A DNA stretch of 64,000 nt from Thalassospira lucentensis (GTDB lineage: Bacteria > Pseudomonadota > Alphaproteobacteria > Rhodospirillales > Thalassospiraceae), in contig NZ_CP136684.1 in assembly GCF_032921865.1 (NCBI RefSeq), forward strand, positions 193,501 through 257,500, written 5' to 3'. Both the position numbers and the translations under genes were made by a program. The notes beneath the pieces are model-generated. The model had not been told where the DNA came from. It saw nothing but the letters and a program-made list of their open reading frames with translations, and did not search any database. Shown one piece after another: positions 27,660 through 36,073 of this stretch (the stretch's first letter is position 1; each line of letters starts with the position of its first letter).

Positions 27660-29045
27660 TTATTTGCTACCGGTTTTTGAAATTTCAGGCTGCCCTGCAC
27701 TCTCGTGTGTCGCGACCGGTTCCATGTCGCTCTGTTTAACGACACCGCCCCCGCTACCACTGGATTGATCAAAGACCGGCGCAATCGATTTCAAAACATC
27801 TCCGGCGGTTTTACCCGCTGTTGAAACATCTTCTGACGCCCCTGCTGCCGGGCCTGTCGGGGCGGCCGGTTTCGTCGGGGGTGTGACCGGCTGCGTGTTC
27901 GAATTTGCCGCCGCAGGCCGTGCGCGTTTGCCTGACGGATCAGCAGGTTCGCGAACGCCGGGCGAAATCGCATTTTGCGGCGCGATTTCCTGCGACCGCG
28001 CATTAAGCGCCCCGGCATTCGGCAGGCTTTCGGCCGTATCGTTCACAAGCTCCGCCCCCGAACCGGAATCCGCACTGCTGGCCGTCGGTGCATCCGCGGT
28101 ATTGAGGATCACGGGCAGGCCATCCTTGCCGCCAATGATGATCGTCTTGCTGTTTTTCGATGTCGCAAGCGTCATGGTCGCTTCGATACCGCGCAGGCGC
28201 AGATATTCCTCGGTGATCGTTTTGGCGACGATATCCTGGAATTCACGAATACCTTCCGCCTCGATCTTCTTGCGCTGCTTTTCCTTTTCCTCTCGCGCCA
28301 GACGGAAATCATATTCCAGCATCGCCTGATACTGTTCGGCCTTGCGTTCAATCGCATCCGCCACGCGTTCCGGCAGTGTCACGGACCGGATCAGAACGTC
28401 TTCAACCGTCACCAGCCGCCCCTGGAAGCTTTGATTGACCAGCGACGATCCAAGTTCGTTGACCATGCGTTCAAGGATTTCCGCCTGAATGAAGGCACGG
28501 GTTTCGGTATAAAGCTGTTCAGGGGTGTAACGCGAAATCAGTTCACGCGCGTGCGATCCGATTTCCGGATATACAAGGACTTCGGCATAATTCGGCCCGA
28601 CCAGCTTGTGCAGCATCCCGACCGCTTCGCGGTTGATGCGATAACGCACCGCGATGTCGACTTCCATCGACAGGCCATTCGATGAAATCGTGTCATAAAC
28701 GCGCGCCTGATTTTGCAGGCGGGCGTCATAGATATACATTTCATCCCACGGGAAGATCATGTGAATACCTTCGCCGTAGCTTTTATCAACGACCGTCCCG
28801 CCAAAGAACCGGTACCACATCACCGCAACATGCCCCGCAGGCACGGTAATGAAAATCTGCGGCGCCAACGCGAAAATCGCGACCAGCAGGAACAGAAGAC
28901 CGATCAGAAAAGCCGTGCGCAACCGCCGCAGGCGTACGCCAGCACTAATGAAAAAGCGCCGCCAAAAGATCGACCATCGCCCTCTTTTGCGGGCGGTTCC
29001 GTTTTCGTCTGGTGCACCGGGTGCGACTGTCGCGCTATCAACCAT
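27660..29045 (-). CDS. SPFH/band-7 (prohibitin-like) membrane protein
   Basis: A 461-aa protein. A cytoplasmic N-terminus (about 1-40) leads into one membrane segment (AFLIGLLFLLVAIFAL). A band-7 domain (about 65-260) follows, with VPAGHVAVMWYRFFGG, EGIHMIFPWDEM and a conserved TVEDVLIRSVTLPE. Next is a charged coiled coil (REEKEKQRKKIEAEG), and a low-complexity Pro/Ala/Ser tail of about 120 residues. Such proteins form membrane-anchored oligomers that scaffold proteases or microdomains. Here it is flanked by two DUF697-like genes and a 65-aa membrane protein, suggesting a shared membrane complex (inference). The exact SPFH subfamily is not resolved. Confidence 0.82.
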   Translation of the reverse strand: MVDSATVAPGAPDENGTARKRGRWSIFWRRFFISAGVRLRRLRTAFLIGLLFLLVAIFALAPQIFITVPAGHVAVMWYRFFGGTVVDKSYGEGIHMIFPWDEMYIYDARLQNQARVYDTISSNGLSMEVDIAVRYRINREAVGMLHKLVGPNYAEVLVYPEIGSHARELISRYTPEQLYTETRAFIQAEILERMVNELGSSLVNQSFQGRLVTVEDVLIRSVTLPERVADAIERKAEQYQAMLEYDFRLAREEKEKQRKKIEAEGIREFQDIVAKTITEEYLRLRGIEATMTLATSKNSKTIIIGGKDGLPVILNTADAPTASSADSGSGAELVNDTAESLPNAGALNARSQEIAPQNAISPGVREPADPSGKRARPAAANSNTQPVTPPTKPAAPTGPAAGASEDVSTAGKTAGDVLKSIAPVFDQSSGSGGGVVKQSDMEPVATHESAGQPEISKTGSK

Positions 29046-29103
29046 TCATCATCTCGTCGTCGGGTGTATCGTGACGCATGCTGATCGCCCGTCAGTCATC
29101 ATC

Positions 29104-29301
29104 TTAATCATAATCAAGGTCTTTAAGCTTTTCACGAAGCTCCCGCGACGGGCGCGCAACGATCTGAACCAGAAAATCGCCAATCGGGGTAATCACAATC
29201 GCCAGCAGGAAATGCCCCAGAAACCCGAACGATGTCCGGCGTCCCAGCATGCCGCAAACAATGCAGGCCAATAGATAAATTACAATCAAAATCAAATGCA
29301 T
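29104..29301 (-). CDS. Small membrane protein, unknown function
   Basis: A 65-aa protein with two likely membrane segments (LILIVIYLLACIVCGML; FLGHFLLAIVITPIGDFLV) and a charged tail ending ELREKLKDLDYD. GGGTGG lies a few bases upstream of the ATG. It sits between the SPFH gene and the second DUF697-like gene on the same strand with short gaps, so it is probably co-transcribed. The clean hydrophobic pattern and genomic fit make it likely real, but I do not recognise a family. Confidence 0.6.
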   Translation of the reverse strand: MHLILIVIYLLACIVCGMLGRRTSFGFLGHFLLAIVITPIGDFLVQIVARPSRELREKLKDLDYD

Positions 29302-29345
29302 CGTTTCGCCACCCGAATTCCTGTTATTGCGCGATTACGCGTTCT

Positions 29346-29960
29346 TCACGCCGTTTTCCCGTCCTGATCGAATTTCAGGCCATCCTTGAATTTCTGGCGG
29401 AACTCGGCCTCCGCCTTCTTGGCGTCAAAATCCGCCATCGTCCCGCCTGCGGCGTAATGCTGCTGAAAAACCCGGCCAAGCGCATAGGTAAATGCCGCAT
29501 TGAAACCCGGCATGGTCACGATGCTCAGTGCCGATCCGACAACCGGCATCACCTTGGCAAGATTGGCAAATATCCCCGTCCCCAAAAGAGCCCGCCCCAA
29601 AACGCCGCTGGTAATGCACGCCGTTAAGGCCGCGATCACGGATTTGCCGCTGCTCTTGTTGAACGCAACACCGTAAACATCGCTCAGTTCCGCCAGCATT
29701 TTAAGCTGCACGGCAACCGTGGCCGCAGAATCGACAACAGGGATTGGAACAAAACCGGTCGTGGCCGCCCAAAGGGTATTGCGTTGCACAACACCACTTG
29801 CAAGACGGTGCTGTTTGCGCCGTTTCAGCACTTCAAGCGTTTCAGCCCCCATCACGTCCCCCGGTTTATTGTCCCGCGGCAAATCATAATCGCTAACTAT
29901 CGGCACTGCAAACCGAATCAAGGTTTTATACAGCCTTGACCCAACCCCCGATGCAATCAA
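29346..29960 (-). CDS. DUF697-like membrane-associated protein, copy 2
   Basis: Up to 204 aa, paralogous to the product of 26998-27558: TTGFVPIPVVDSAATVAVQ, MLAELSDVYGV, a hydrophobic stretch (IFANLAKVMPVVGSALSIVTM) and YALGRVFQQHYAAGGTMADFDAKKAE. The two copies even share the GGT-(V/M)-ADFDA motif near the C-terminus. The frame opens at a TTG (29958-29960) with a weak ribosome site. An ATG at 29852 preceded by GGGGGA is a credible shorter start (168 aa). Function unknown. Confidence 0.7.
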   Translation of the reverse strand: MIASGVGSRLYKTLIRFAVPIVSDYDLPRDNKPGDVMGAETLEVLKRRKQHRLASGVVQRNTLWAATTGFVPIPVVDSAATVAVQLKMLAELSDVYGVAFNKSSGKSVIAALTACITSGVLGRALLGTGIFANLAKVMPVVGSALSIVTMPGFNAAFTYALGRVFQQHYAAGGTMADFDAKKAEAEFRQKFKDGLKFDQDGKTA

Positions 29961-30058
29961 CCATATGGTTTGTGAAAGCGGGTTTCTGAGGATATAACCG
30001 GCTTAACAGGACTGTGTTTTGAAAATATTTTGAAAATATATGTCGCCGGAGACACGTT

Positions 30059-30841
30059 TTGAAGCTGTCTACCAAGATCGGGCTGGCCCTTTTCCTTGTG
30101 CTTGCAAGCGCCCTAAGCATGACCACGGTCCTGAACTATCTGCGATTCGACCAGACCCTGCACACCCTTCTGGCCCAGCGGATGACCGTGATCCTCAATG
30201 AAACCAGTCAGGATATCGTGGCCGGTATCGATCTGGGTTTGCGGCTGGAAAACATGGAAAACCTGCAACCAATCCTGAACCGGCGTCTGGATATGTCCAA
30301 CGATATCCGCAATGTCGCCGTTCTTGATTGTGATGGCACCATCATCAGCAACGCCGCGCGATCCCCCAATGATCAGGCGCTCTCTGGCGCGGCAATCGCC
30401 CAACAGGCCCGCGATGAGTGGATCGATTTCACACCGGGCATCGCCACCGCCGGGCAGGTCCTGCGCGACAGCCTCGGCCAATGCGCAGGGCAGGTCGTCA
30501 TTACGGCAAGCGCCGAAACCTCCGAAGCCAAGCTTGCCAATGCCTTCTCCGAAATGTGGAAATCGGCGGCCTTGGGCATGGGCATGATTATCCCCATTCT
30601 TGGCGTTCTGTTCATTCTTATGCGCCGCCGCCATCGCGTTTTCGAAGAACTGCACGAAGATCTGGCGCGCGCGGTTGCGGGCAAGGCCCCCAATATCCGC
30701 CCCCATGATGGCGATGTCCTGACCCAAAGCGAAATCGAACTGATTTCCCTGTACCGCGAAATCCGCGATCAGTTGCCGCACGAAACAAAAAAGGGCAGCA
30801 CCAGACGCCAATCGGAAACCTCGGCGGAGCCGCTGAAATGA
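30059..30841 (+). CDS. Two-TM sensor-like membrane protein
   Basis: A 260-aa protein. One membrane segment at about 7-27, an extracytoplasmic region of about 140 residues with two cysteines, a second membrane segment at about 177-194, then a short HAMP-like cytoplasmic tail with no kinase, GGDEF or methyl-accepting domain. The layout is that of a chemoreceptor or kinase sensor module without an output. TTG start with GGAG about 8 bases upstream. It overlaps the next gene by ATGA. It resembles the N-terminal third of that neighbour in topology, so the pair may form a heteromeric sensor (inference). Confidence 0.65.
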   Translation: MKLSTKIGLALFLVLASALSMTTVLNYLRFDQTLHTLLAQRMTVILNETSQDIVAGIDLGLRLENMENLQPILNRRLDMSNDIRNVAVLDCDGTIISNAARSPNDQALSGAAIAQQARDEWIDFTPGIATAGQVLRDSLGQCAGQVVITASAETSEAKLANAFSEMWKSAALGMGMIIPILGVLFILMRRRHRVFEELHEDLARAVAGKAPNIRPHDGDVLTQSEIELISLYREIRDQLPHETKKGSTRRQSETSAEPLK

Positions 30842-32844
30842 CCCTCTCTGCCAATCCCGATACCAAACCTGACACTCCGACCTCCCCTCATGGTGGCAAT
30901 ATCCGAAGCCGCCTGTTCCCCAAGGGCACGATCTGGATTCTGCTGCTGTTCAGCACAATCTCGCTTTGCATCGCACTGGTCGGGATTTCGTGGCGCGCCG
31001 CCGAGCTGGCGCGCGCCGATCTGCAAACCGAAATCCGTGAAAAGGCCGGGATCGAAGCCCGGGTTCTTGGCGAAAAGATCGAAAACGCCCTGCGACTTGG
31101 CATTCCGCTGCGCGAAATTGTCGGTTTTGAAACCGTGGTCTACCAGCTTCGCAATGGCGATCCCGATCTGGTTTTTGCCGCCATCACCGACAAGGCCGGC
31201 GACATCCTGCATGCAGGCGGTCTGTCATCGGATGAAATCGCCACCGCCCTTAAGGCACCGTCGGGCAATGATACCGCCTATATCGTCACCCGTCTGGACC
31301 TGCCCCGCGCCGAAGGGCAGGACGATATCGAAGTCGTCCTTGGGCATGCCCGTGCGGCCCTGATGCGCCCGGTGACGGATAATCTTTATGACATTGCGAT
31401 CATTTTCATCATCACGCTCGCCCTGTCGTTCGAGCTGATGTTGCTGGTGTTAACCGTCAATGTCGCCCTGCCGGTAAGGGTCGCGCGCAAGGTTCTGGAC
31501 AATGTGCGCGACCGCAAATTCACCCTGCTGCATGGCCAAAGCACCCATGACGAAATCGGCCAGTTCATGGAACGGATCAATTCCCTGATCAACACCACCG
31601 CCAAAAAGGTCGGAACCCATCCCCAGCGCGAACGCGAGGTAAAGCTGATCGGTGTCCGCATGCTGGCCTTCATGTTCGTCCTTGCCGAAGAACTGGCCCG
31701 GCCAATCATGCCCGCCTTCTTTAGCCAGGTCACATCCCACAGCATCGACGGGCAGCTTGGTGCTGGCGTGGTCATGGCGGTTCATCTTCTGATGGTTGCC
31801 CTTGCCATGCCGATCTGCAGCCTGTTTCAGGAACAGGTCGGGTCACTTCGCATGTATCTGTGCGGCGCGTTTCTGGCGACACTTGGCCTGATCGGTACCG
31901 CCTTTGCCGGGGGCATATGGGATCTTGTACTGTGGCGGGCATTGTCGGGGATCGGTTACGCCACCACCTTTGTCGCCTGTCAGTCCTATGTCCTTGATGC
32001 CACCAATGACAGCAACCGCACACAGGGTACTGCCATGATGGTCAGCGGCATCATGCTGGCCGATATCTGCGGCCCGGCAATTGGCGGGATTGTTGCGGGC
32101 CATTTCGGGCCGGACATGACCTTTATCGCCGGTGCGACCATTGCGTTTCTCGCAGTCCTTCTGGCCTTCTTCCTGATGGATAACATGGTGCGCGGCAAAA
32201 CCCCGCCACCGATCCCCACACGTGCCGCCCTTCGCGCCATGCTCGGCAATCGCCGTTTGCAGGTCCTGATCCTGTTCGCCGCCATTCCCGCCAAACTGAT
32301 CCTCAGCGGCTTTTTATATTACCTGACCCCGATGATCCTGCTGCAATCGGGTGCGACCACGGCTGAAACCGGGCGGGTGATCATGCTTTATGGGCTGGTC
32401 GCGATCCTGACCGGCTGGGCAGCGGCAAAATGGACCGACAAGAACCAGAACGAAACCCGCGCGGTCGGCATTGGTGGCGGGCTAACAGCAGCAGGCTTGT
32501 TGCTGGCGGGCTGGCTTCCGGAATATGCCCTGTTTGCGGTTGCCGTCGCCCTGCTTGGTCTGGCGCAGGCGACCTCAATCCCCGCACAGCTTTCCGCCAG
32601 CTTGAAACTCAGCAAGGATTTCACCAAGGATCACGGCACCGGCCCGGTTCTTGCCGTCCTGCGTCTTGCCGAACGGCTGGGCGGGGCTGCAGGTCCGTTG
32701 CTTGCCGCCGGTCTGACCCTTCTGGTCGGAACAACACACGCGGTTCTGATCTTCGGGGCCTTTGCTGCTGTTTCGGTTCTGTGCTTTGAACTTCTGATCG
32801 GCCATGTGCCCCCAGAACAGAAAAACGAGGGAGGAACGAAATGA
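30838..32844 (+). CDS. Fusion of a periplasmic sensor module with an MFS transporter
   Basis: A 668-aa protein. Residues about 30-52 are a membrane segment; about 53-180 a periplasmic domain with AAITDKAGDILHAGG, typical of Cache-like sensors; about 183-208 a second membrane segment. A HAMP-like linker follows (about 209-265, ending DEIGQFMERINSLI). From about 270 to 660 there is a complete major facilitator domain: about 12 hydrophobic segments and MFS-like WRALSGIGYATTFVACQSYV. No kinase or other output domain is present. It is translationally coupled on both sides (ATGA at 30838 and 32841). A transporter whose gating or assembly responds to a periplasmic ligand is the simplest reading, but that is inference. 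Confidence 0.75.
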   Translation: MTLSANPDTKPDTPTSPHGGNIRSRLFPKGTIWILLLFSTISLCIALVGISWRAAELARADLQTEIREKAGIEARVLGEKIENALRLGIPLREIVGFETVVYQLRNGDPDLVFAAITDKAGDILHAGGLSSDEIATALKAPSGNDTAYIVTRLDLPRAEGQDDIEVVLGHARAALMRPVTDNLYDIAIIFIITLALSFELMLLVLTVNVALPVRVARKVLDNVRDRKFTLLHGQSTHDEIGQFMERINSLINTTAKKVGTHPQREREVKLIGVRMLAFMFVLAEELARPIMPAFFSQVTSHSIDGQLGAGVVMAVHLLMVALAMPICSLFQEQVGSLRMYLCGAFLATLGLIGTAFAGGIWDLVLWRALSGIGYATTFVACQSYVLDATNDSNRTQGTAMMVSGIMLADICGPAIGGIVAGHFGPDMTFIAGATIAFLAVLLAFFLMDNMVRGKTPPPIPTRAALRAMLGNRRLQVLILFAAIPAKLILSGFLYYLTPMILLQSGATTAETGRVIMLYGLVAILTGWAAAKWTDKNQNETRAVGIGGGLTAAGLLLAGWLPEYALFAVAVALLGLAQATSIPAQLSASLKLSKDFTKDHGTGPVLAVLRLAERLGGAAGPLLAAGLTLLVGTTHAVLIFGAFAAVSVLCFELLIGHVPPEQKNEGGTK

Positions 32845-33857
32845 CCTTTTCCCTTCTCCCCGCCTTTCGTCTGTTGGGCATTCTTGTGGCCATCGCCGTC
32901 TCAATCTTTGCTCCGGCGGCATATGCACAATCGCAACCGGACCCGCTTAAAATCGCCATGGTCCTGTGGCGCGGCGAAACCAATGTCGAACAGGGATTTC
33001 GCGCCTATTTCGATGAAAACAGCATTGCCGTCGACCTGACCATTTATGACACTGCGCGCGATCTGTCGCGCGTGCCTGCCATCATCGATCAGATCCGTAA
33101 AGACCCGCCCGATCTGGTTTACACATGGGGCACCGGGATCACGTCAGCTGTGGTTGGCAAATATGATGCCGTCGATCCGGTACAAAACATTACCGATCTG
33201 CCGGTGGTTTATGTGATGGTTTCATCGCCATGGAAAACCGGCATTGCCGCCCCTGCGGGCCAAAGCCGCCCCAATGTCACGGGTGCCGCCCACATCGCCC
33301 CGCTTCCCGCTCAGATCAATGCCATCCGCGCCTATCGCCCGATGGACAAACTTGGTGTGGTCTATAACAGCCGCGAAGACAATTCCGTTTCCAACGTCGC
33401 CGATCTGACCGAACTGGGCCGCGAAATGGGCTTCGAAGTCCTGGCCGCTCCGCTCGGCAGCAATGGCGAACCCTCACAGGATGACATTCCCCCTGCCGTC
33501 GCCGAACTCGCCCGCAAGGGGGCCGACATCCTGTATATCGGACCGGACAATTTCATCGGCAATTATCGCGATACCCTGACCGATGCCGGTTTTGCCAACG
33601 GGCTTGCCGCCTTTAGCGCGACCGAACTTGAAGTCCGCGACGGCCACGCCATGCTGGGCCTTGTCAGCCGTTATGAACTTGTCGGCCGCCTTGCCGCCAG
33701 CAAGGTCGAACAGATCCTGATCGATGGCATATCGCCGGCTGATATCCCGGTCGAAACGCTTGACCGGTTTTCCTATCTGATCCGGCTGTCATCGGCGCGC
33801 AAGCTTAAACTCTATCCGCCGCTGTCGCTGCTTGATTACGCGGAAGTCATCGAATGA
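32841..33857 (+). CDS. ABC-type substrate-binding protein (ABC_sub_bind/TrpX-like)
   Basis: A 338-aa protein with a signal peptide (hydrophobic 11-30, AYAQ cleavage). The mature part matches the periplasmic binding proteins of the ABC_sub_bind type: DPLKIAMVLWRGETNVEQGF, DLVYTWGTGIT, a central LGVVYNSREDNSV and a late ADIPVETLDRFSYLI. No ABC permease or ATPase is nearby. It is instead coupled by ATGA overlaps to the sensor-MFS fusion and a GNAT gene. It may therefore present a ligand to the periplasmic sensor domains rather than feed an ABC importer (inference). Confidence 0.75.
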   Translation: MTFSLLPAFRLLGILVAIAVSIFAPAAYAQSQPDPLKIAMVLWRGETNVEQGFRAYFDENSIAVDLTIYDTARDLSRVPAIIDQIRKDPPDLVYTWGTGITSAVVGKYDAVDPVQNITDLPVVYVMVSSPWKTGIAAPAGQSRPNVTGAAHIAPLPAQINAIRAYRPMDKLGVVYNSREDNSVSNVADLTELGREMGFEVLAAPLGSNGEPSQDDIPPAVAELARKGADILYIGPDNFIGNYRDTLTDAGFANGLAAFSATELEVRDGHAMLGLVSRYELVGRLAASKVEQILIDGISPADIPVETLDRFSYLIRLSSARKLKLYPPLSLLDYAEVIE

Positions 33858-34525
33858 GCACCCTGACCCGGCTTGATCCATCCCACCTTCCGGCCATCAT
33901 CGCCCTGCATCACAGGGTGATCGCCGATCTGCCGCCGGGCAATGCCGCCACCGAAACCGATCAGTTCTTTGCCGATCATCTTGATGCCTGCGGGCAAATC
34001 TTTGGCGTCTTTGACGATGATCGTCTGATGGCCTATTGCGTGCTGGGATTGCCGCGTGATGGTGATCCCAATTTCGGCACCGACCATCACCTGCCCCCCG
34101 ATCTGCTGGGCCAGGTCGCCCATATCGACGGGGTCGCCGTTGATCCAAATTGGCGCGGACAGGGATGGCAACGCAAAATGGTTGAATACCGGATCGAAAT
34201 GGCCCGGAAATTCGGACGAACCATCGCGCTCAGCACCGTCGCCCCGACCAATTTTCCAAGCCTGATCAGCACCGTATCAACCGGCCTTGCCATTCATGGC
34301 TTGATCGCAAAATTTGGCGGAAACCGGTTCTTGCTGCGACGGGATATCGGCCCCGATCAGGATGCAAAATCCGCCCGCGCCCCTGATACAGCCATCTGGT
34401 GCGCCAGCGACGATCTTGCGACCTGTCGAAAATTGCTTGATGACGGGTTTATCGGCCAGTTTTGCCAGTCATCGGGCCGCGGAACCGCCCCGCGCATCGG
34501 CTGGGCGCCGCTTCCGTCCGCTTAA
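33854..34525 (+). CDS. GNAT-family N-acetyltransferase
   Basis: A 223-aa cytoplasmic protein. The GNAT acetyl-CoA loop is visible as HIDGVAVDPNWRGQGWQRKMVEYRI (the core RGQGW lies near residue 100), with the preceding beta-strand region GVFDDDRLMAYCVLG. Substrate unknown. It is the last gene of the coupled four-gene set, with ATG overlapping the TGA of the binding-protein gene. It ends 9 bases before the convergent TAXI gene. Confidence 0.75.
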   Translation: MSTLTRLDPSHLPAIIALHHRVIADLPPGNAATETDQFFADHLDACGQIFGVFDDDRLMAYCVLGLPRDGDPNFGTDHHLPPDLLGQVAHIDGVAVDPNWRGQGWQRKMVEYRIEMARKFGRTIALSTVAPTNFPSLISTVSTGLAIHGLIAKFGGNRFLLRRDIGPDQDAKSARAPDTAIWCASDDLATCRKLLDDGFIGQFCQSSGRGTAPRIGWAPLPSA

Positions 34526-34534
34526 TATCGCGGC

Positions 34535-35800
34535 TTACTGCTGATAGGTATAATTCCATTTGCGCTGCCCTTTCGGGTCGGCCTGCTGATAATAGGGCTG
34601 CCAGTCGCAGGCATGCGCATCGGTTTCCCAATAACACGCCGCCCCCTTATGGAACGGCAGGAAATTGCCCTTTTTGAACATGTCATCAGCAACGACACTC
34701 CGGAATGTCGGATACATTTCCTTCATCCGGTCGATATTTTCATGCACGATCCGCGTGATCCAGTACACCACATACGGATCAGCCGGTTCATAGGCAATCA
34801 GCGACGCCTTGAAGCCATAGGATGAAATCGCTTCTTCCTGTGCACTATATGTCTTTGCTGGCAAAACCTGATTAAAGAAATACTGGTTTGCCTTGACCAT
34901 TTCATCGGTCAAAGGCCCGCCCATGCCAACAACCCGCGCCCCGCAGCCAAGCGTATCTTCGATCAGCGACGCCGGATGCCCGATCCAAAGACCGAACGCA
35001 TCGATATAATTCTCGCAGATGCCAAGCTCGTTATAATCCTGCGCAACGCCGTAAACCGTATCAAGATCGTCCAGCGTCAATTTGTATCGCGACAGAAGTT
35101 CAAGCCACAATTCCCGCGATGCCGATCCTTCCGGTCCGATATTGATGCGTTTGCCGCGCAGATCGGCGATCGATTCAATATCGGAATCATTGCGCACCAC
35201 CAGCAATCCCATTTCGTCATGCAACGACATCACCGACCGCGCACCGGGGATCGGCGCAATGCCTTTCTGCGCTTCCCAATTATTGTTCGACTGCACGATG
35301 GCAAGCTGCACCCGCCCTTCTTTCATCAGGCGGATATTGCTGCCGACCCCCTGGGATCGCAACGGCACGCAATGCACCCGATGGCGTTCAAAGGTCCGGC
35401 TCATCATGTCGCAAATCTGGGCGGCAACCTTGAAATACACGCCACTCGTACTGCCGCTGTAAATGGCCGCGTAATAGGATCGTTCCGTCTGGCCATCACC
35501 GGCAATCACATCGACATTGCTTAACGCCGCCAGACTTTCCGGGTCGGTTGCGCGGCGGCGATACTGCGACAGCGGAATGGCATCGGGCTTGTAAATCAGG
35601 CCGTCGATCAGATCGGGATTGGTTTTTGCCGGGTCGATGATGGCATCGTCATAAGTATCGACATCGATATCAGGCAGGACATCAACCGGGGACATATCGG
35701 CATTTGCGTCCTCGGCAACGGTACCGCTTCCCTGTGCATGGGCACCCACGGCCCCCGCTGACAACAGCATCGCCAGCATACCGGTCGCAATCATTCTCAT
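34535..35800 (-). CDS. TAXI-family TRAP solute-binding protein
   Basis: About 421 aa. A signal peptide (MRMIATGMLAMLLSAGAVG, cut near AHAQ) is followed by an acidic spacer. Then comes the TAXI core: AAIYSGSTSGVYFKVAAQIC, VHCVPLRSQGVGSNIRLM, QLAIVQSNNNW, INIGPEGSASRELW and a late DPYVVYWITRIV. TAXI proteins deliver small organic acids or amino acids to TRAP permeases, but no permease is adjacent, so this is an orphan. I use the ATG at 35800; a TTG at 35818 is also open. The N-terminal extension of about 80 residues before the core is longer than usual for the family. Confidence 0.8.
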   Translation of the reverse strand: MRMIATGMLAMLLSAGAVGAHAQGSGTVAEDANADMSPVDVLPDIDVDTYDDAIIDPAKTNPDLIDGLIYKPDAIPLSQYRRRATDPESLAALSNVDVIAGDGQTERSYYAAIYSGSTSGVYFKVAAQICDMMSRTFERHRVHCVPLRSQGVGSNIRLMKEGRVQLAIVQSNNNWEAQKGIAPIPGARSVMSLHDEMGLLVVRNDSDIESIADLRGKRINIGPEGSASRELWLELLSRYKLTLDDLDTVYGVAQDYNELGICENYIDAFGLWIGHPASLIEDTLGCGARVVGMGGPLTDEMVKANQYFFNQVLPAKTYSAQEEAISSYGFKASLIAYEPADPYVVYWITRIVHENIDRMKEMYPTFRSVVADDMFKKGNFLPFHKGAACYWETDAHACDWQPYYQQADPKGQRKWNYTYQQ

Positions 35801-35991
35801 GCCGAGCTCAAAACGCAAAACCGTCCACTCATCGTTAGTGATGAATCAATCCCCGCATCCCAATGACCATATCCTAATGGATCATCGGGAAACCCGTCGA
35901 GAGCGAAGATGAATTAATATCCCTATTCTCAGCGATTTAACACAATCATCTTCACGACAACCCTGCACGATCGTTGATATTCAGATTGTGT

Positions 35992-36020
35992 TTGACGCAA
36001 CATCATACGCCCCTCATAAA
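35992..36020 (+). promoter_or_regulatory. Candidate sigma-70 promoter
   Basis: TTGACG (35992-35997) and CATAAA (36015-36020) are separated by 17 bases, about 54 bases before the ATG of the ammonia-lyase-like gene. It may drive that gene and, by read-through, the two exporters. The rest of the 35801-36073 gap shows no gene. Confidence 0.4.
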
Positions 36021-36073
36021 CCAGAAGAACATATAACAGAAAACCGGACCACGGCCAGATTTCGGAGAAATCG

